Assembly: GCA_022113835.1 (NCBI GenBank)
Contig: JAILWY010000001.1
Location: 8,928,001 to 8,992,000 of the forward strand
DNA from: Atopsyche davidsoni
Lineage: Eukaryota; Arthropoda; Insecta; Trichoptera; Hydrobiosidae
Length of the DNA: 64,000 nucleotides
Direction: 5' to 3'
Shown: one piece after another, positions 1-11,194 of the stretch
How the letters are laid out: each line of letters starts with the position of its first letter
Position numbering within the stretch: position 1 is the first letter of the stretch
Notes under the pieces: model-generated
The model's database searches: none
What the model was told of the DNA's origin: nothing
What the model saw: only the letters and a program-made list of their open reading frames with translations
Position numbers and translations under genes: made by a program

Positions 1-184
1 TTGATTGATGACCCCATGATACACTCCATATAAGTGCAATTTGATGAATTTTCTATAAAGAAAACCCATTATTAAAGCACCACCTTCAAACATTTAAAAA
101 TGAAATGAAATTTGTTTTTTGCTCCAATATTTGATTATAAGGGTGAACAAGCAACGCTTCAATCACGGAATATCGATATCTTAC
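1..184 (-). other. kug: Start of the intron after exon 185-396 (partial)
   Basis: On the minus strand this begins with the donor GTAAGA directly after codon CAA of the exon and continues beyond position 1. An exact TATCGATA word (DREF-type) lies at 171-178, a few bases inside the intron. No further coding sequence is visible here. Confidence 0.75.
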
Positions 185-396
185 TTGAAATTTGGGGCGA
201 TGCTTGGCGTTGGCCGGGATCTTGGTGGAGTAGTACTGCTCCAGGAAGACAGGCGAGTGGTCGTTGACGTCTGTGATATCGATGAGGACCCTCGTGGTGG
301 ACGCCAGGGGGGGCGTCCCTCCGTCTGAGATCTGCACCTCCAGGGCGTGCTGCGGGACCATCTCGCGGTCCAAGCGCCCCACCGTGGATATCACGC
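185..396 (-). CDS. kug: Fat-like cadherin, internal exon (third in transcript order in this window)
   Basis: This 212-bp internal exon encodes the end of one extracellular cadherin repeat and the start of the next. It begins after the acceptor ttgttccag, and its first two bases (GC) complete a glycine codon begun by the last base of exon 18502-18706. It ends at a full codon before GTAAGA. In order, the peptide shows VISTVGRLDRE, a QISDGG turn, TPPLAST and ITDVNDHSPVF. These are the LDRE, DxG and DxNDxxP calcium-binding signatures that close a repeat, followed by the first strand of the next repeat (EQYYSTKIPA). Fat-like proteins are giant single-pass adhesion receptors acting at the cell surface in planar polarity and epithelial migration. 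Assignment to the Fat-like (FAT1-3) class rests on the joined three-exon peptide. This exon alone would only say 'cadherin'. Family: very sure; kug orthology: fairly sure. Confidence 0.87.
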
Positions 397-783
397 CTGG
401 AACAAAACAAGCCACGGATGATTATTCAATATTTAAATAATATATATATAAAACACAAAAGATGTTTCTGTGTCCGTCATAGGCTTTTAAACCATCCAAC
501 CGATGTGCCACATACCGGTTTCATTCGAAAGAAAATAATACGAAAAATGTTTGAGACTATTAAAACAATGCATTAAATACATTCGGTCTATTAATTAAGT
601 CAATTTTCGACATTTTCCATACAAAAATTTTCAACATCTGTAAAGTCAACATCGATCCTCTCAAAAAATTTGAAAAAAGAACATTGTGAAGATCGCGCAT
701 AAAACTAAATCACTATCTGTCATTCACAACAGGGAGTTATATCATTTGTGGTTATCAAAAAAAAAATATATATATATCAAAAA

Positions 784-1048
784 ATGATACCGAAAAGAGC
801 TGTAATTGGAAGAAATACAGCAGATGCGAAACGAAAAAGAGGCGAAAGAGCAGCCGAAACTGCCGGCCAACATGAAGTGCATTTGGAGTCAAAAAGGTTG
901 AGAGAGCGACAGTCAAGAGCAGTAGAAACACCAGAAAAACATGAAGCACGTCTAGAACAAGTTCGAATCAGAGCTACTACACCAAGAGCTGCTGAAACTC
1001 CTCAACAGAATGAAAATAGCGTAGCAGCACACGCCGGGTATTCGCTAG
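784..1048 (+). mobile_element. Fragment of a Helitron-type coding region with 23-residue STPR repeats, followed by a CTAG terminus
   Basis: From the ATG at 784 the frame reads a basic head (MIPKRAVIGRNT, then ADAKRKRGE) and then a 23-residue repeat. RAAETAGQHE starts unit 1, RAVETPEKHE starts unit 2 exactly 23 residues later, and RAAETPQQNE starts unit 3 after another 23. This is the 'score and three' (STPR) periodicity known from silkworm FMBP-1, and it is also common at the N-terminus of insect Helitron-encoded proteins. The similarity is lost after about 1015. The sequence then ends GGGTATTCGCTAG, followed by T, matching the Helitron rule (CTRR before a host T) and closely resembling the terminus at 11194. 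I infer an internally deleted, non-functional Helitron derivative. The 5' end (expected TC after a host A) was not located. It could instead be a decayed host STPR gene. Confidence 0.5.
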
Positions 1049-1089
1049 TATTTAATATATCCATATTTATCTCATACATGCTCTGTATA

Positions 1090-1522
1090 TTAATATTTTT
1101 GAGTAAAATAATAGAGTGATTTTCCACATGTTCGTTTTTATTTGTGACCGGTTTTGCCAACCTTTCACGTTGGCATTATCAAACAGAGTGAGATTTTATA
1201 TAATAATAAGCAATTAGGTAAACAATTGTTAGAGGGAGAGGTTGTTGGAAAGAGAAAGAGTAATTGTCAGGTGGTAAGGGCTAATGAGATTTTAATGTAC
1301 CTGACAAGTGGAGGATTCTATATAATTGCAAATTTTTGTGAACAAATGTTTTTAAATTAATTGGGTAATTATCTAAAGTATTGGCTTTGAGGTGTAGCAG
1401 CAGTTATCCTGTTTTGGGGTTTGTTCTGTAGTGTGTTGCCAACGTGAAAGGTTGGCGAAACCGGTCACAAATAAAAACGAACATGTGGGAAATCACTCAA
1501 GTATTTTACTCAAAAATATTAA
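1090..1522. repeat. Inverted-repeat (MITE-like) element with ~86-bp arms
   Basis: Arm 1090-1175 and arm 1437-1522 are reverse complements with only a few mismatches. The shared core runs through TTTGAGTAAAAT, GTTCGTTTTTATTTGTGACC and CCAACCTTTCACGTTGG. The last part is itself a small palindrome next to the spacer of about 260 bp. The outer ends are TTAA on both sides, which could be a TTAA target-site duplication or simply part of the palindrome. No transposase frame is present, so a non-autonomous element is the simplest reading. The superfamily cannot be assigned. Confidence 0.65.
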
Positions 1523-2214
1523 AATGTAATTCCACCAAGTACTCTCTGTCAAAAATATTGAATTTCTTAGTATATTAATCACATATTTTTATGTAAAAGG
1601 TTCAAACACAAAACGACGAGTATAATCCTTGAATCCTACACCTCCGCTTAAAAGCGGCCCGACGCCTTACTCTTTTCAACCACTGTGGTTTTTTACCAGT
1701 GAGATTTTTTTATTATTAAATGTAAGAGTGTGACTGATGGATCAATTTATTTACAAAGCAATATAAAAAGTTTTAACATTTTAGCTAAGTATTCACTATA
1801 ACGAAGTGAATTATTCTACGCTTAATGAATTTATTTTGAACACGAAATTTTAAAATAAATTGTATTTAACGCGAATTGAAGAGTAAAATCAAATGTTAAT
1901 TTATGAGATTATCATAAATATAAATAAGATTAAAGCTTATTGTAATATTTATTTAAATTGATCCGCAAAATCAGCTGAACAATGAATACGCTTACATATT
2001 TTATATAAAAAGGTTTACAGCTGAAGATTATTTTTCTTAAGAAATATTCACAAAGTAAACTCCAGCAAAAGATAGTTGAAAACTCAATTGTTTTGTATTC
2101 TCCGTACTATACAAGTTGAGATTTCTCGTAGTTCAGAGCACGCTTCGCAGGGGGTTCTCTTTCTTTATTAAAAAACCGTGAAACATTGAAACAATCCACT
2201 CGACTGCTCGGGAA

Positions 2215-2360
2215 CACTGTGCGCTCGCCCGGAGCCGCCGGTTATGCCTGCGATGTAAGAAATACTTTATTTTCGCGGGGGCTCATTAAAAAGCCGACAT
2301 CGCTTAGGTGAGCACTCGGGGAGGGAATCCAAGACGGATGGGGAGGGAGAGGGAGTTCCC
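2215..2360. promoter_or_regulatory. GC-rich islet with clustered G-runs
   Basis: A short GC-rich block (CGCCCGGAGCCGCCGG near its left end) stands in AT-rich intron. Between 2318 and 2353 the plus strand carries five G-runs of three or four. No coding pattern is evident. A regulatory role is inferred only from composition. Confidence 0.25.
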
Positions 2361-4062
2361 CGTCGTTTATCGGACTGAGGAAAAGTGTTGGGTGACAGAT
2401 ACATGTACTTTTTTCCGGATGAAATTTTCCGGAAAATCTGTCGCTCTTCCGTTAAACGCGGTGTTTCAAAACCTACCATCCTAGGAAGGGAAGACAGAAT
2501 ATCATATCTGAACAAGAAAAAAATATTTTTTGTTGTCGATATAAATATATATAATTAAAAAAAATAATCAAAGACTTAGAGAATATATTAATAAAAACAA
2601 TGTAATAAATGTTACCTTAAGCAAAAGTAAAATAAAATAAAATGGTATACATCTACATTTCTTTATTGTTTTTATGTGAGCTAATGTGTGTTACTGTTAT
2701 ATATTTTTAAATTTGGTCTTTAAAGCGAATATATTTCTGAAAATATTTCAAACACGTTACAGTTACATTTCTTCAGGTTTAACGTATAACGTACATGAAA
2801 TAAAAACAGAATAATATCATTATGGCACACGAACTCAGTTATGGATTCATCGACCGCGACATTAAATATTCACACGTGTTATACATTCATGAAGATTGTA
2901 CGTTTTTTCAGGTATGAAAATCACTAAAATAAAGAGAGATACGTGGTTACAGAACAATGCAATTAGGAGATGAAACATTAACAAGAACTGCTATTGTTTC
3001 AGAGAAAAATGGTTTTATGGCTAAATATAATTTATTTTCAGACTAAAAGGCGTACTTTTATTCACAGCCTTTTCATAAATAACTGCTTTAAATATTTTGT
3101 AGTCACTTTGGCGTAGTAACCTAAATACTGGGCTTAAAGTACTGGCGGGTACGTGGAGGCGCACTCCAGACGTACTTAGCATGAAATGCGCTCCGTTCAT
3201 GTACATATTCTTGTAAGGCACGAATTCTTTAAACACCAGGAAGCTTGTATTCTGTATTCGGTTCCCGAGGGAGATGGCCTAAATTGTGTTGTATTTCCCG
3301 ATTCACAGATCTCCCTGCAAATTGTCTACTCGCCAACTTTGCCCGCTTTGAAACTTTTTGTAATCAAAAAATGATTTATCTTTTCAATTTTTGTATTATA
3401 GTATTGTTTGGATCAATAAAATATTGATTTATTTGCATACACATGGTTCTCGTTTTATCAACAGCAAAATAAAAGTTTTCATAAACTGTTGAACTTTGTT
3501 TTATATAGCATTATAATAAAATGCAAAAAAATGTTTTATTGACATGCGGTTAATGTATGTGAAATAAAGCACTTCATGTTGTTGCTTTGTGTTTTATTTC
3601 ATGCTTTTATGATGGAGATTAGGGTGCTATAATGGTGATAAATAAAATCACTATTTTATAAATCTTTTTTGTTTGTTATATTTTTTAACAAAGTAAAACA
3701 CCATTGTTAATTATGCTTGACGTATTTAAACAGCTATATAGTATGTTTTCATTATCATCATTTTCTAAGAAAAATAAATCCAAAGTTCAACCGTTTAAAA
3801 ATATAACAAATTGAAGTCCCTCGACTGAAAATTGGTGGTCTGACAAGAATAAATACGGTTGTTTAACCAAAAAGCATAGGCTTTCATGCGCTTTATTTAT
3901 TTTTTAAAATTTGATGAAATGTGCGCAAGCATGTACATTGAATTTAACATTTCTAGTTGAAATAGCAGATAAAAGGTTATATTTTATTAAGTGTTCAACC
4001 GCAAAAAGCCACCGGTTTGATCTTAAATCGTTTATAAAAGATTTAAGAAATGTTGCGGCGGT

Positions 4063-4070
4063 TGACGTCA
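4063..4070. promoter_or_regulatory. Full palindromic CRE (TGACGTCA)
   Basis: An exact 8-bp CREB/ATF palindrome lies in a locally GC-richer stretch (about 4050-4260) of the intron. One 8-mer can occur by chance, and nothing else here shows promoter activity. Confidence 0.3.
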
Positions 4071-7000
4071 CGACGCTGCGCGATGGAAACGAAAATCACT
4101 TAGTTCGATTGGGCGTATCACTCAGATATTGTTTGCTGCCTGAGAAGACGCCATTAATTAGGGTTACTCTTCCCTCATTGGGCTTGTATTGTTTCGGTGG
4201 ACTGTATCAATGGCAACCGAGGATTAAGCGGGTACCGTAATAGATCTGTGATTATACTGCGGAGGTTGGCTGATTGATCCGAAGCTAAAGTATGGCTTCT
4301 GATTAAATGTACAGGTAATTAAAGCAATACGGTTTACTTCTTCATTTCAAATTGCTCGCTACATACTTTGCTTAAATAGTGTATTTATTTTTATAAAAAC
4401 GTATACCCATTTATATTTAAATTAAGATACGTGAATTGGATTTTGAGAAAGGAGATTAAACAATAAAATACACTCAGTGAATACCAAGTTCACCAAAACG
4501 TGAATATAAAATATTAACACTTATTCGATAATTATAATTTAAAACTGTTCTTGTCATATTTAATACGAAATTTACAAATTTAAAGGGCTATAATTTTATA
4601 TTTGAAAAAAATAATATTGAATTACGTGATTTTTCAGGAAATATTCGGTTTAATTTGATCGCTTCCATGAACAATGTGGGTTTCCTTCAGGAAAGGGGAT
4701 GTAGCGCACATTGCCCCGAAAGCTTAATTGTAGGCGCAGCGGCGCGTCACTTCAAAGAGTTTAAGGGTGAAGTCAGCACATTTGATCTGCAGAACATTTT
4801 GAAATTGATTACAACAGTTAATACAGCTCAGTGGCTAGAAGCGTGGCTTTGTGCAGGGACCTCGCAGGTTCGGTCGTCAATGCGACAGGTAAATCCCGAA
4901 CTATTATAATTATGCTTACATCTGTTTTTAGTAATCATTTTAAATTTCATAAATGGGTCAATGCAAAGTATTTTTAGAAAATAAATATGTATTTTTTAAT
5001 TAAGGCTGAAATTATTTTACCCTTGGTTTTCTTATTATCTTGACTCAAGAATAAAAGGTGAATAATTAGGAAAGGATGAAACCAGAAAAGGGTTGGGAAC
5101 GAACAAAAATTTGGTTGCTAATGATGTTTTGATAGGATTCGGTGGCTATGAAAATCTCTAATGCTTCTAACAGGTCAACGTTCCTGCCATTGAGAAGGGT
5201 ATAGAAGAGTCTATAATTAAAGATATCCGAGCAATGGTTTCTATCGAATTCCCCTATCAATTTCACAGTGAATTAAACAAAGCATATTTAACAAAATCAC
5301 ATATTTTATAAAAACAACCTAACATTAAAAATTGAGACTTTACTTAAAAATAAAACCATATTTCACATAAAACAAACAATCTCATACCTTTTGGATTCCC
5401 AGAGATTTTTTTTCTGCAAAAGCGTGCATAATTATCTTTTTTTTTTAAACTATTTCACAAATCTTGCTTTTTTTATTGATAAATTTATAGTTATAAATCA
5501 TTTAGGGCCAAAAAATTATTTCAAGCGGGCATAATGCTATGAAACGTTCCTTTTTTTGGTGCTTTTGGGTCATTACGTGCGTTTTTTGTGCGTAATTTTG
5601 GAATTAAACGCTATTTGCCAAAAGGCTACGAAAATATTACCGTGACAAATTTACAAAATTATTTGAGATAAAAGTTTTACTAACCCAAAAATATTATTTG
5701 TAAAGGACCCAGCGTATTTTCTCTTTATTACTAGTAGAAAATATAATTTTGTTTACAAGGATCTGCTTAAAATGTGGTTTATATCGACTTTATGTAATTC
5801 TGTTACCTTTATGGAATTCAGAGATAATGTGGGTAGTCTGCTTATTATGTTACGTCATTTCAAATAATGATCGTAGAATTAGGGTTGGTTAGTAAGCAAG
5901 AAGAATGCTTTAACAGAAGCTTGGCGGTAATAATTTCCAGAGAATAAGTAATGGATAAATATCATATTAGTTTGGAGATAAAGTAATACAACGTAAGGAG
6001 ATGAGACAATATACGTAAGTTAGTACATACGTTGATAGACGTTCAGAGTGTAGATAATTATAATGAGTTTATATCTAGAAATAGGGTGACTGTATATTAA
6101 ATACGAATGATAAATTTTTCTTTTTTATATTTTTTAATTCCGCTTATACTCGTATGTATAAATTATAAAAATTCAAATGTGAAAAAATTATTCATAATTT
6201 TAATGATATGATGCAATTTACGTAGAAATGATAAAATTAAATATGCAAAAAAGCTTCATTGAGTCGTAGGCGGTTACTTAATTCTTCCACACATATTTCT
6301 ATAATAACATCATCCATATCAACATCATGTCATATTTACACATATTGTCGAATCTTTTAAGCGAGGCAATTACTTCTTTATTGTCAGAATATTATATCAT
6401 ATTAACACTAAATACAGCTGAATAAAAATATATGTTTATTGTTGGTAACTAAGAACCTTTTAGTATATATTTTTGTAACGTATATGTAACGCGAATCAAG
6501 TTTTCATATAAAACAGATTTACTGTACATATTTCATGTTATTTAATGTTTTTTAAAACTCTCAATCCACAGACGTCAGACTGAAAGTACGCACGAAAAAA
6601 ACCCGTACGTCAAAATACACACAATTTTATAAATTATGAATTCCGCAATAACTCATTCTAAACATTCAGTTACATTACATACAATTTGGTTTTCTGGATT
6701 GTAAATATACTTTTGAAAAATTAGCAGATCGTAAATACATTTGAAGCTTTCAAGATTCATTCATGATTCGCAAACAGAGTTCTTTTATTATCAAAAAAAT
6801 GTTTTACTAGCTTCTCCATAGGGGTAGTCACCCCCGTTCGGGGGCTAACGTGTGTTTTGAAATAATGTGTACCTCGAAGGGAATTTCATTTGCGGTATTT
6901 GCAAGTCGATACTTTGGAGAATTTCATGTGATATTTGTCAGGCGCACAGGCAGAAGTATGATGCTGTCGCTTGGGAACAGGTACTATAAAGGTCAATTGC

Positions 7001-7766
7001 TAACCTGTAGAATCGTGAATGTTATTTATTAATATCTACTGTAAGTACTGGTGAGACGCCCTGCCCATAAAATGCCCTGTAAATTGTGAGGGGAGAGCTA
7101 TTAATTGTTGGTTTCAATTATTCATATAGGCAATCATTCTGAAGTATGTTTGTGCAAAATCATTATTCAAATCGGATGGGCCCTCCTGAAATATCTTGTG
7201 TTTTGTTCTAAAACTATAAATCATACAAATCACCTAATTTTGGCTCTAATACAAAGGAATAAAATAATATTGGTATGTTTTGTGAAACAACGTACAGCTC
7301 GCCTTAGCTTTTAATTCTCTGTGTGCTTCCTCTAAAAGTGATAAACAGTTTGTGTATTAGCATTCTATGTAAATAAAAATGGTTCTATTAATAGTTTTGT
7401 GATAATAATTTACAGATTTTCATGTGATGTTAGAATTTGTCTCCCGCTAGAGGCAATTTAATAATTTAATAAATATGCAAAACGGAGTTAAGCCTAGCTT
7501 GTTTGTGTAAAAGGCCTGTTAATTTTGTAACTAAGCCATTGAATCACTACGTTTATCTGAGAATTTGAAAGTTTACGTTAGAATTTCTATGTACAATGAA
7601 CACCACATTATAAGTGTAAATTAACCTAAATCAAAATTTAACAGTTGATGTTTAAGTAAATTATTTCATTTGGTCTTTTTATATATTAAAAATAATTCTG
7701 TTTTTATTTAACATTTACATAAATGTAGTCCCATTTTATTTGTATTCTATGAACATTTTTAATGAA

Positions 7767-7985
7767 TTTTTTTTTTATGAAATCGTAGTACAACAAAGTT
7801 TTTATTACATCTAAAGTTGGTATTAAATAATTCAATTGATCACAACTACGTCAAGTATTCAGATAAGACGTCAGTAGAGTAGCCCTCGTCGGGTATGACA
7901 GACCACGGATTGTGGGAGTTTCTGGTGGTTTGCGCTTCTGAGGTCCACGTCCTACGATCTTGCAAACTTGTCATATTAGAAATAC
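7767..7985 (-). other. Possible alternative terminal exon, or retrocopied mRNA 3' end
   Basis: On the minus strand an open frame ends ...PWSVIPDEGYSTDVLSEYLT and a TAG stop at 7848-7846. AATAAA follows 40 nt later (7806-7801), and a run of ten A lies about 25 nt beyond that (7776-7767). The residues are mixed and hydrophilic, including WT, NSHNPWS and DEGYSTD, unlike translated AT-rich intron. A pyrimidine-rich acceptor (TTTCCTTTGTTC...TGTAG) ends at 7986. Splicing from exon 18502-18706 to 7985 would stay in frame, because that exon leaves one base and this one supplies GT to make glycine. Two readings fit: an intronic polyadenylated exon giving a truncated, secreted cadherin fragment of about 46 extra residues, or a 5'-truncated processed pseudogene with its poly(A) tail. 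In the second case the copy could reach about 8067, to which the frame stays open. I do not recognise the protein, and chance remains possible. Confidence 0.35.
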
Positions 7986-8142
7986 CTACACAATCACCGA
8001 ACAAAGGAAACTTTCTGCTTCCAGCAGAGATTGAAATAGTCGGCAAATATCGTTTTGTTTCCTTCACTTAAATATATATATATATACGTTTTGATTTGAG
8101 CACAAAATATTAAAAGCCAATTAGCCGTTACAAATTAAACCA

Positions 8143-8178
8143 GTTAACTGTTAAAGTTGACTGTTAACTGTTAAAGTT
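8143..8178. repeat. Tandem duplication, 20-bp unit
   Basis: GTTAACTGTTAAAGTTGACT is followed directly by a second, nearly complete copy ending in TTTT. It looks like a simple local duplication with no other content. Confidence 0.7.
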
Positions 8179-9631
8179 TTTATTTTCTCTAAATTAAAAA
8201 AAATATAGCAGTATCATACCTAAAATTTAAAAAAATATTGTTTGACTGATTGTAAAAATGTTGTCATTTTTTACTGTCCGTATAAACAATCATTAAGAGC
8301 TTAATTATTTTATTTATTTAATAAATACAAGGAAGTTTGAACAGGTCAATCATGAGAGATTTTTTAGCTAAATAAACAAAAAAAAAAACATTCACATTGG
8401 TATATTAGTGTATTCATGCGTATTATTTTTTAATTCACGAGTGAAAAAAATCTTTAAAAACAAATTGAAGGAGAATCAATTTAAGCGTCTTTGATACGAT
8501 GTAGATTGTGTATGGTTTTGGATATTAAATTTTTGCCTTTTAATCGTCTATTTGAGAAATAATATTTCGTCATAAATAACACATAATTATATTATTTGAA
8601 ATTTATATGTAATACGAAGACACTAACATTATAACTGATTTATTTCTTGATGTAATCAATACTAAGCCAAAACAATGTCTATATTTAATAATTAACCTTG
8701 ATTTTTAAAAGTACGTTTGCATATTTTTTAAACATGTCTGTTAAATAAATGTTAAAATTTCAGTGTGAATTTAAATTTTTAAACATACTTGCTTCAACGT
8801 TTAAATGGTCTGTTAGCCACAGATGTTTGTTAATAGGACTAATTTGTAAATTATCATTAGCAAACAAAACAAAACAATGATCAAGATATAACGTCGATTT
8901 CTCTATTATGAGCATTATTTGGCTAAATGCCGACTAATTAATAATTTGTCAAAATCGCGTACTGATTGATCGTGCTTCAGCCTCTATACACTATTAGAAA
9001 CAAACTTATAATTTGTTTGGCAAAGTTTGCGCAAAGAGAAACAAGCCAGACGTAATACTCAAAATCTGCTACCGGAAAAGCAAAAAATAACACGAGATAA
9101 CTTCTAGTATTCCAACGGCGGAGCTTAATGTTTCGGTGTATTTATATAAGGTTTAAATGAATGAAAACCGCTTAAATTAACTCCATTTCATTGTTATTAA
9201 CTGTAATATAGCTTAGCAGGAAGTAAAGTTTGAGTTTTAACCCATTGTTACACCGTAGAAGGCTTTGACCGGAATTTAGAATACCATTATATTAAAAAGT
9301 TTCACTTTGTATTGTCATAAAACGAAGGAGGAATGTTAATGTAAGGATTAAAGCATAACTTAGATAATAGCTACTCATTTATTCAGCCACCACCGAGAAA
9401 TATAAATTGAACTAAGCAGATTATTACGGAAAATAGGATTAAAACCGTATAATATGTTTTGATTAATAAAAATAATCAAGCTCATTGAAAAGTTTTCAAA
9501 TATTCACTATGGAGAAGCAAAGCATGCTTAGTCTAAAGCCTCGCAGTAGTCTTCGAAATATTTAATTAAATCTGTACCTGAAATACATTTTAGCATATCG
9601 CTGTAACGTTCAGAGGAAAAGTAAGCAAAAA

Positions 9632-9661
9632 GGATTCACCCCAGTGCATCGGGGTGGATCC
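9632..9661. repeat. Short GC-rich hairpin
   Basis: GGATTCACCCC and GGGGTGGATCC are reverse complements with one mismatch, around the 8-nt loop AGTGCATC. The hairpin sits at one edge of a less AT-rich block (9600-9900) that may be an old repeat. I could not assign it to a family. Confidence 0.5.
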
Positions 9662-10257
9662 GCTGCAACGATGACAAATGCAAAAAAACCTTTGGCAAAT
9701 AAATATGTCGGATAGATAAACAGATGCAGACTCGGCTGGTCCAGCTGTGATTTCTCGTGAAGGATTACTATCCCATGTAGTCTGGGATTTGTAAAGACTT
9801 CTAGCTTGTAAGTCTGAAGTCTTTGAAAAATAGGATAGTACTGATTCCACAAGGAGGTCCCTTCAAGTTTCATCACCAGAGACAACTGTCGTTTCTGAGG
9901 ACAAATTTGATGCTTTAATTTAATACTCACAATAATTATCGCTAATTCCTAAAGAAGATTGTGTAGCTTTGTTATTAACCTCATATATAATTAGAAGGCA
10001 GAGAAAATATTAATGAATATTGCAGAGTAGATGCTTTTGAGTTTAAATTCGTAGTTGGAAATAATTAAATAGACATTATCAACGATAATCGCATCAATAT
10101 AAGCCTATGAGTCAACTTATGTTTAAATAATACACCAACAAATTTATATTTATTTTATATTTTAATGTTCTCAATCGTAATGTTATAATCGTAAATGTTC
10201 TCAAAAGTATTGCTATTCTAATAAAATATATTCATGAGTGATATAAAATAAGCTGTA

Positions 10258-10338
10258 GAATAAGCATGACTCAGAGTGAAATCTTGCTTAGCTTTAATTT
10301 GTGCTAAGCAAGATTTCACTCTTAGCCATGTTTATTCC
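10258..10338. repeat. Long near-perfect hairpin (35-bp stem)
   Basis: Left arm 10258-10292 (GAATAAGCATGACTCAGAGT...GCTTAGC) pairs with right arm 10303-10338 with only a few mismatches, around a loop of about 10 nt. The size resembles an animal pre-miRNA or a short hairpin siRNA source. However, the near-perfect pairing right to the base is equally expected for a small foldback element. It is intronic, and transcription of the host gene would yield the hairpin RNA. Confidence 0.6.
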
Positions 10339-10984
10339 TATACCTATAAATATAAGATGTCACGCATATACTAACATACATAACTCAGTTTTAGTTTCTT
10401 TTTTACAAAATTCTTTAAATGGTATCTGAAAGTTACAAAATACATACAATAAATTTGAAAAAGAATATTTTAGATGACTGTGTAAGTAAGTAAAATTGAC
10501 TGAATGTGCATATCAAAAAATCACTCCCTGTAGTGAGTATTTTAGTATAATAATTTATTAAACAAAATATATAGTATGTGTATACAATTGATGGGTAAAT
10601 ATAAATGTAATAAAACCTATTTTATATAGCACTAAATGACAGGTTATTAATTTTAAAGTAGGTTTGGATGAAAATCGAATTGCATATAAATGGATTTTGA
10701 TGATGATTTATGAATATTTAAAGAATATGACAAAATAAAGTTTTGATCTAACAACGAATAGACTATGCCAAGTATTTTTTTTAAACTATAAAATGCTTGA
10801 TAAAGAGGAAGATTTTACAAAAATATTTACCGAATCTAAAATTATGAGTAAATTTTTAAAAGTGCTGTCGAAGCTTGTCGTTAAAAGCGAATAAGCCTAT
10901 AGTTTTTTTCTTTAGTTTAAATACCTTATTTAAAGTATCTCCCGATTCTGAGAGAATGGATTTTTTATCCATAAAATGGTTTCA

Positions 10985-11194
10985 TGCTGTGGCGAAGTGA
11001 ATCTTCAACCCTACACGGGGGTAACGCAGACTGATGAAGCAAATTGAAGACCGGCAGAGTTAGTCTGAGGCTGGCTCGCCCTCGCACAGAGCGGGTGGCT
11101 TCTGTAAGTCCACTTGCAGCAAAAGTGCTCCTCTGTCAAGCCACCGAGCCAGTCCTAGTCAAACCTACCCTCGCGTCAGGGGTATTCACGCTAG
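10985..11194 (+). mobile_element. Helitron-like non-autonomous element (3' end at 11194)
   Basis: A structured GC-rich block of about 200 bp ends TACCCT-cgcgtc-AGGGGTA, then TTCACG, then CTAG followed by T. A hairpin a few bases before a CTRR terminus with a host T is the Helitron 3' signature. The final bases (GGTATTCACGCTAG) resemble those at 1048 (GGTATTCGCTAG). Inside, TGAGGCTGGCTCG and CGAGCCAGTCCTA, as well as GGTGGCTT and AAGCCACC, form a nested long-range hairpin. There is no coding sequence. The 5' boundary is approximate and no TC start was fixed. Confidence 0.5.

Noticed and set aside
3911..4240. 109-codon plus-strand open frame
   Set aside because: No domain recognised and on the strand opposite the gene. 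Only the CRE palindrome within it is reported.
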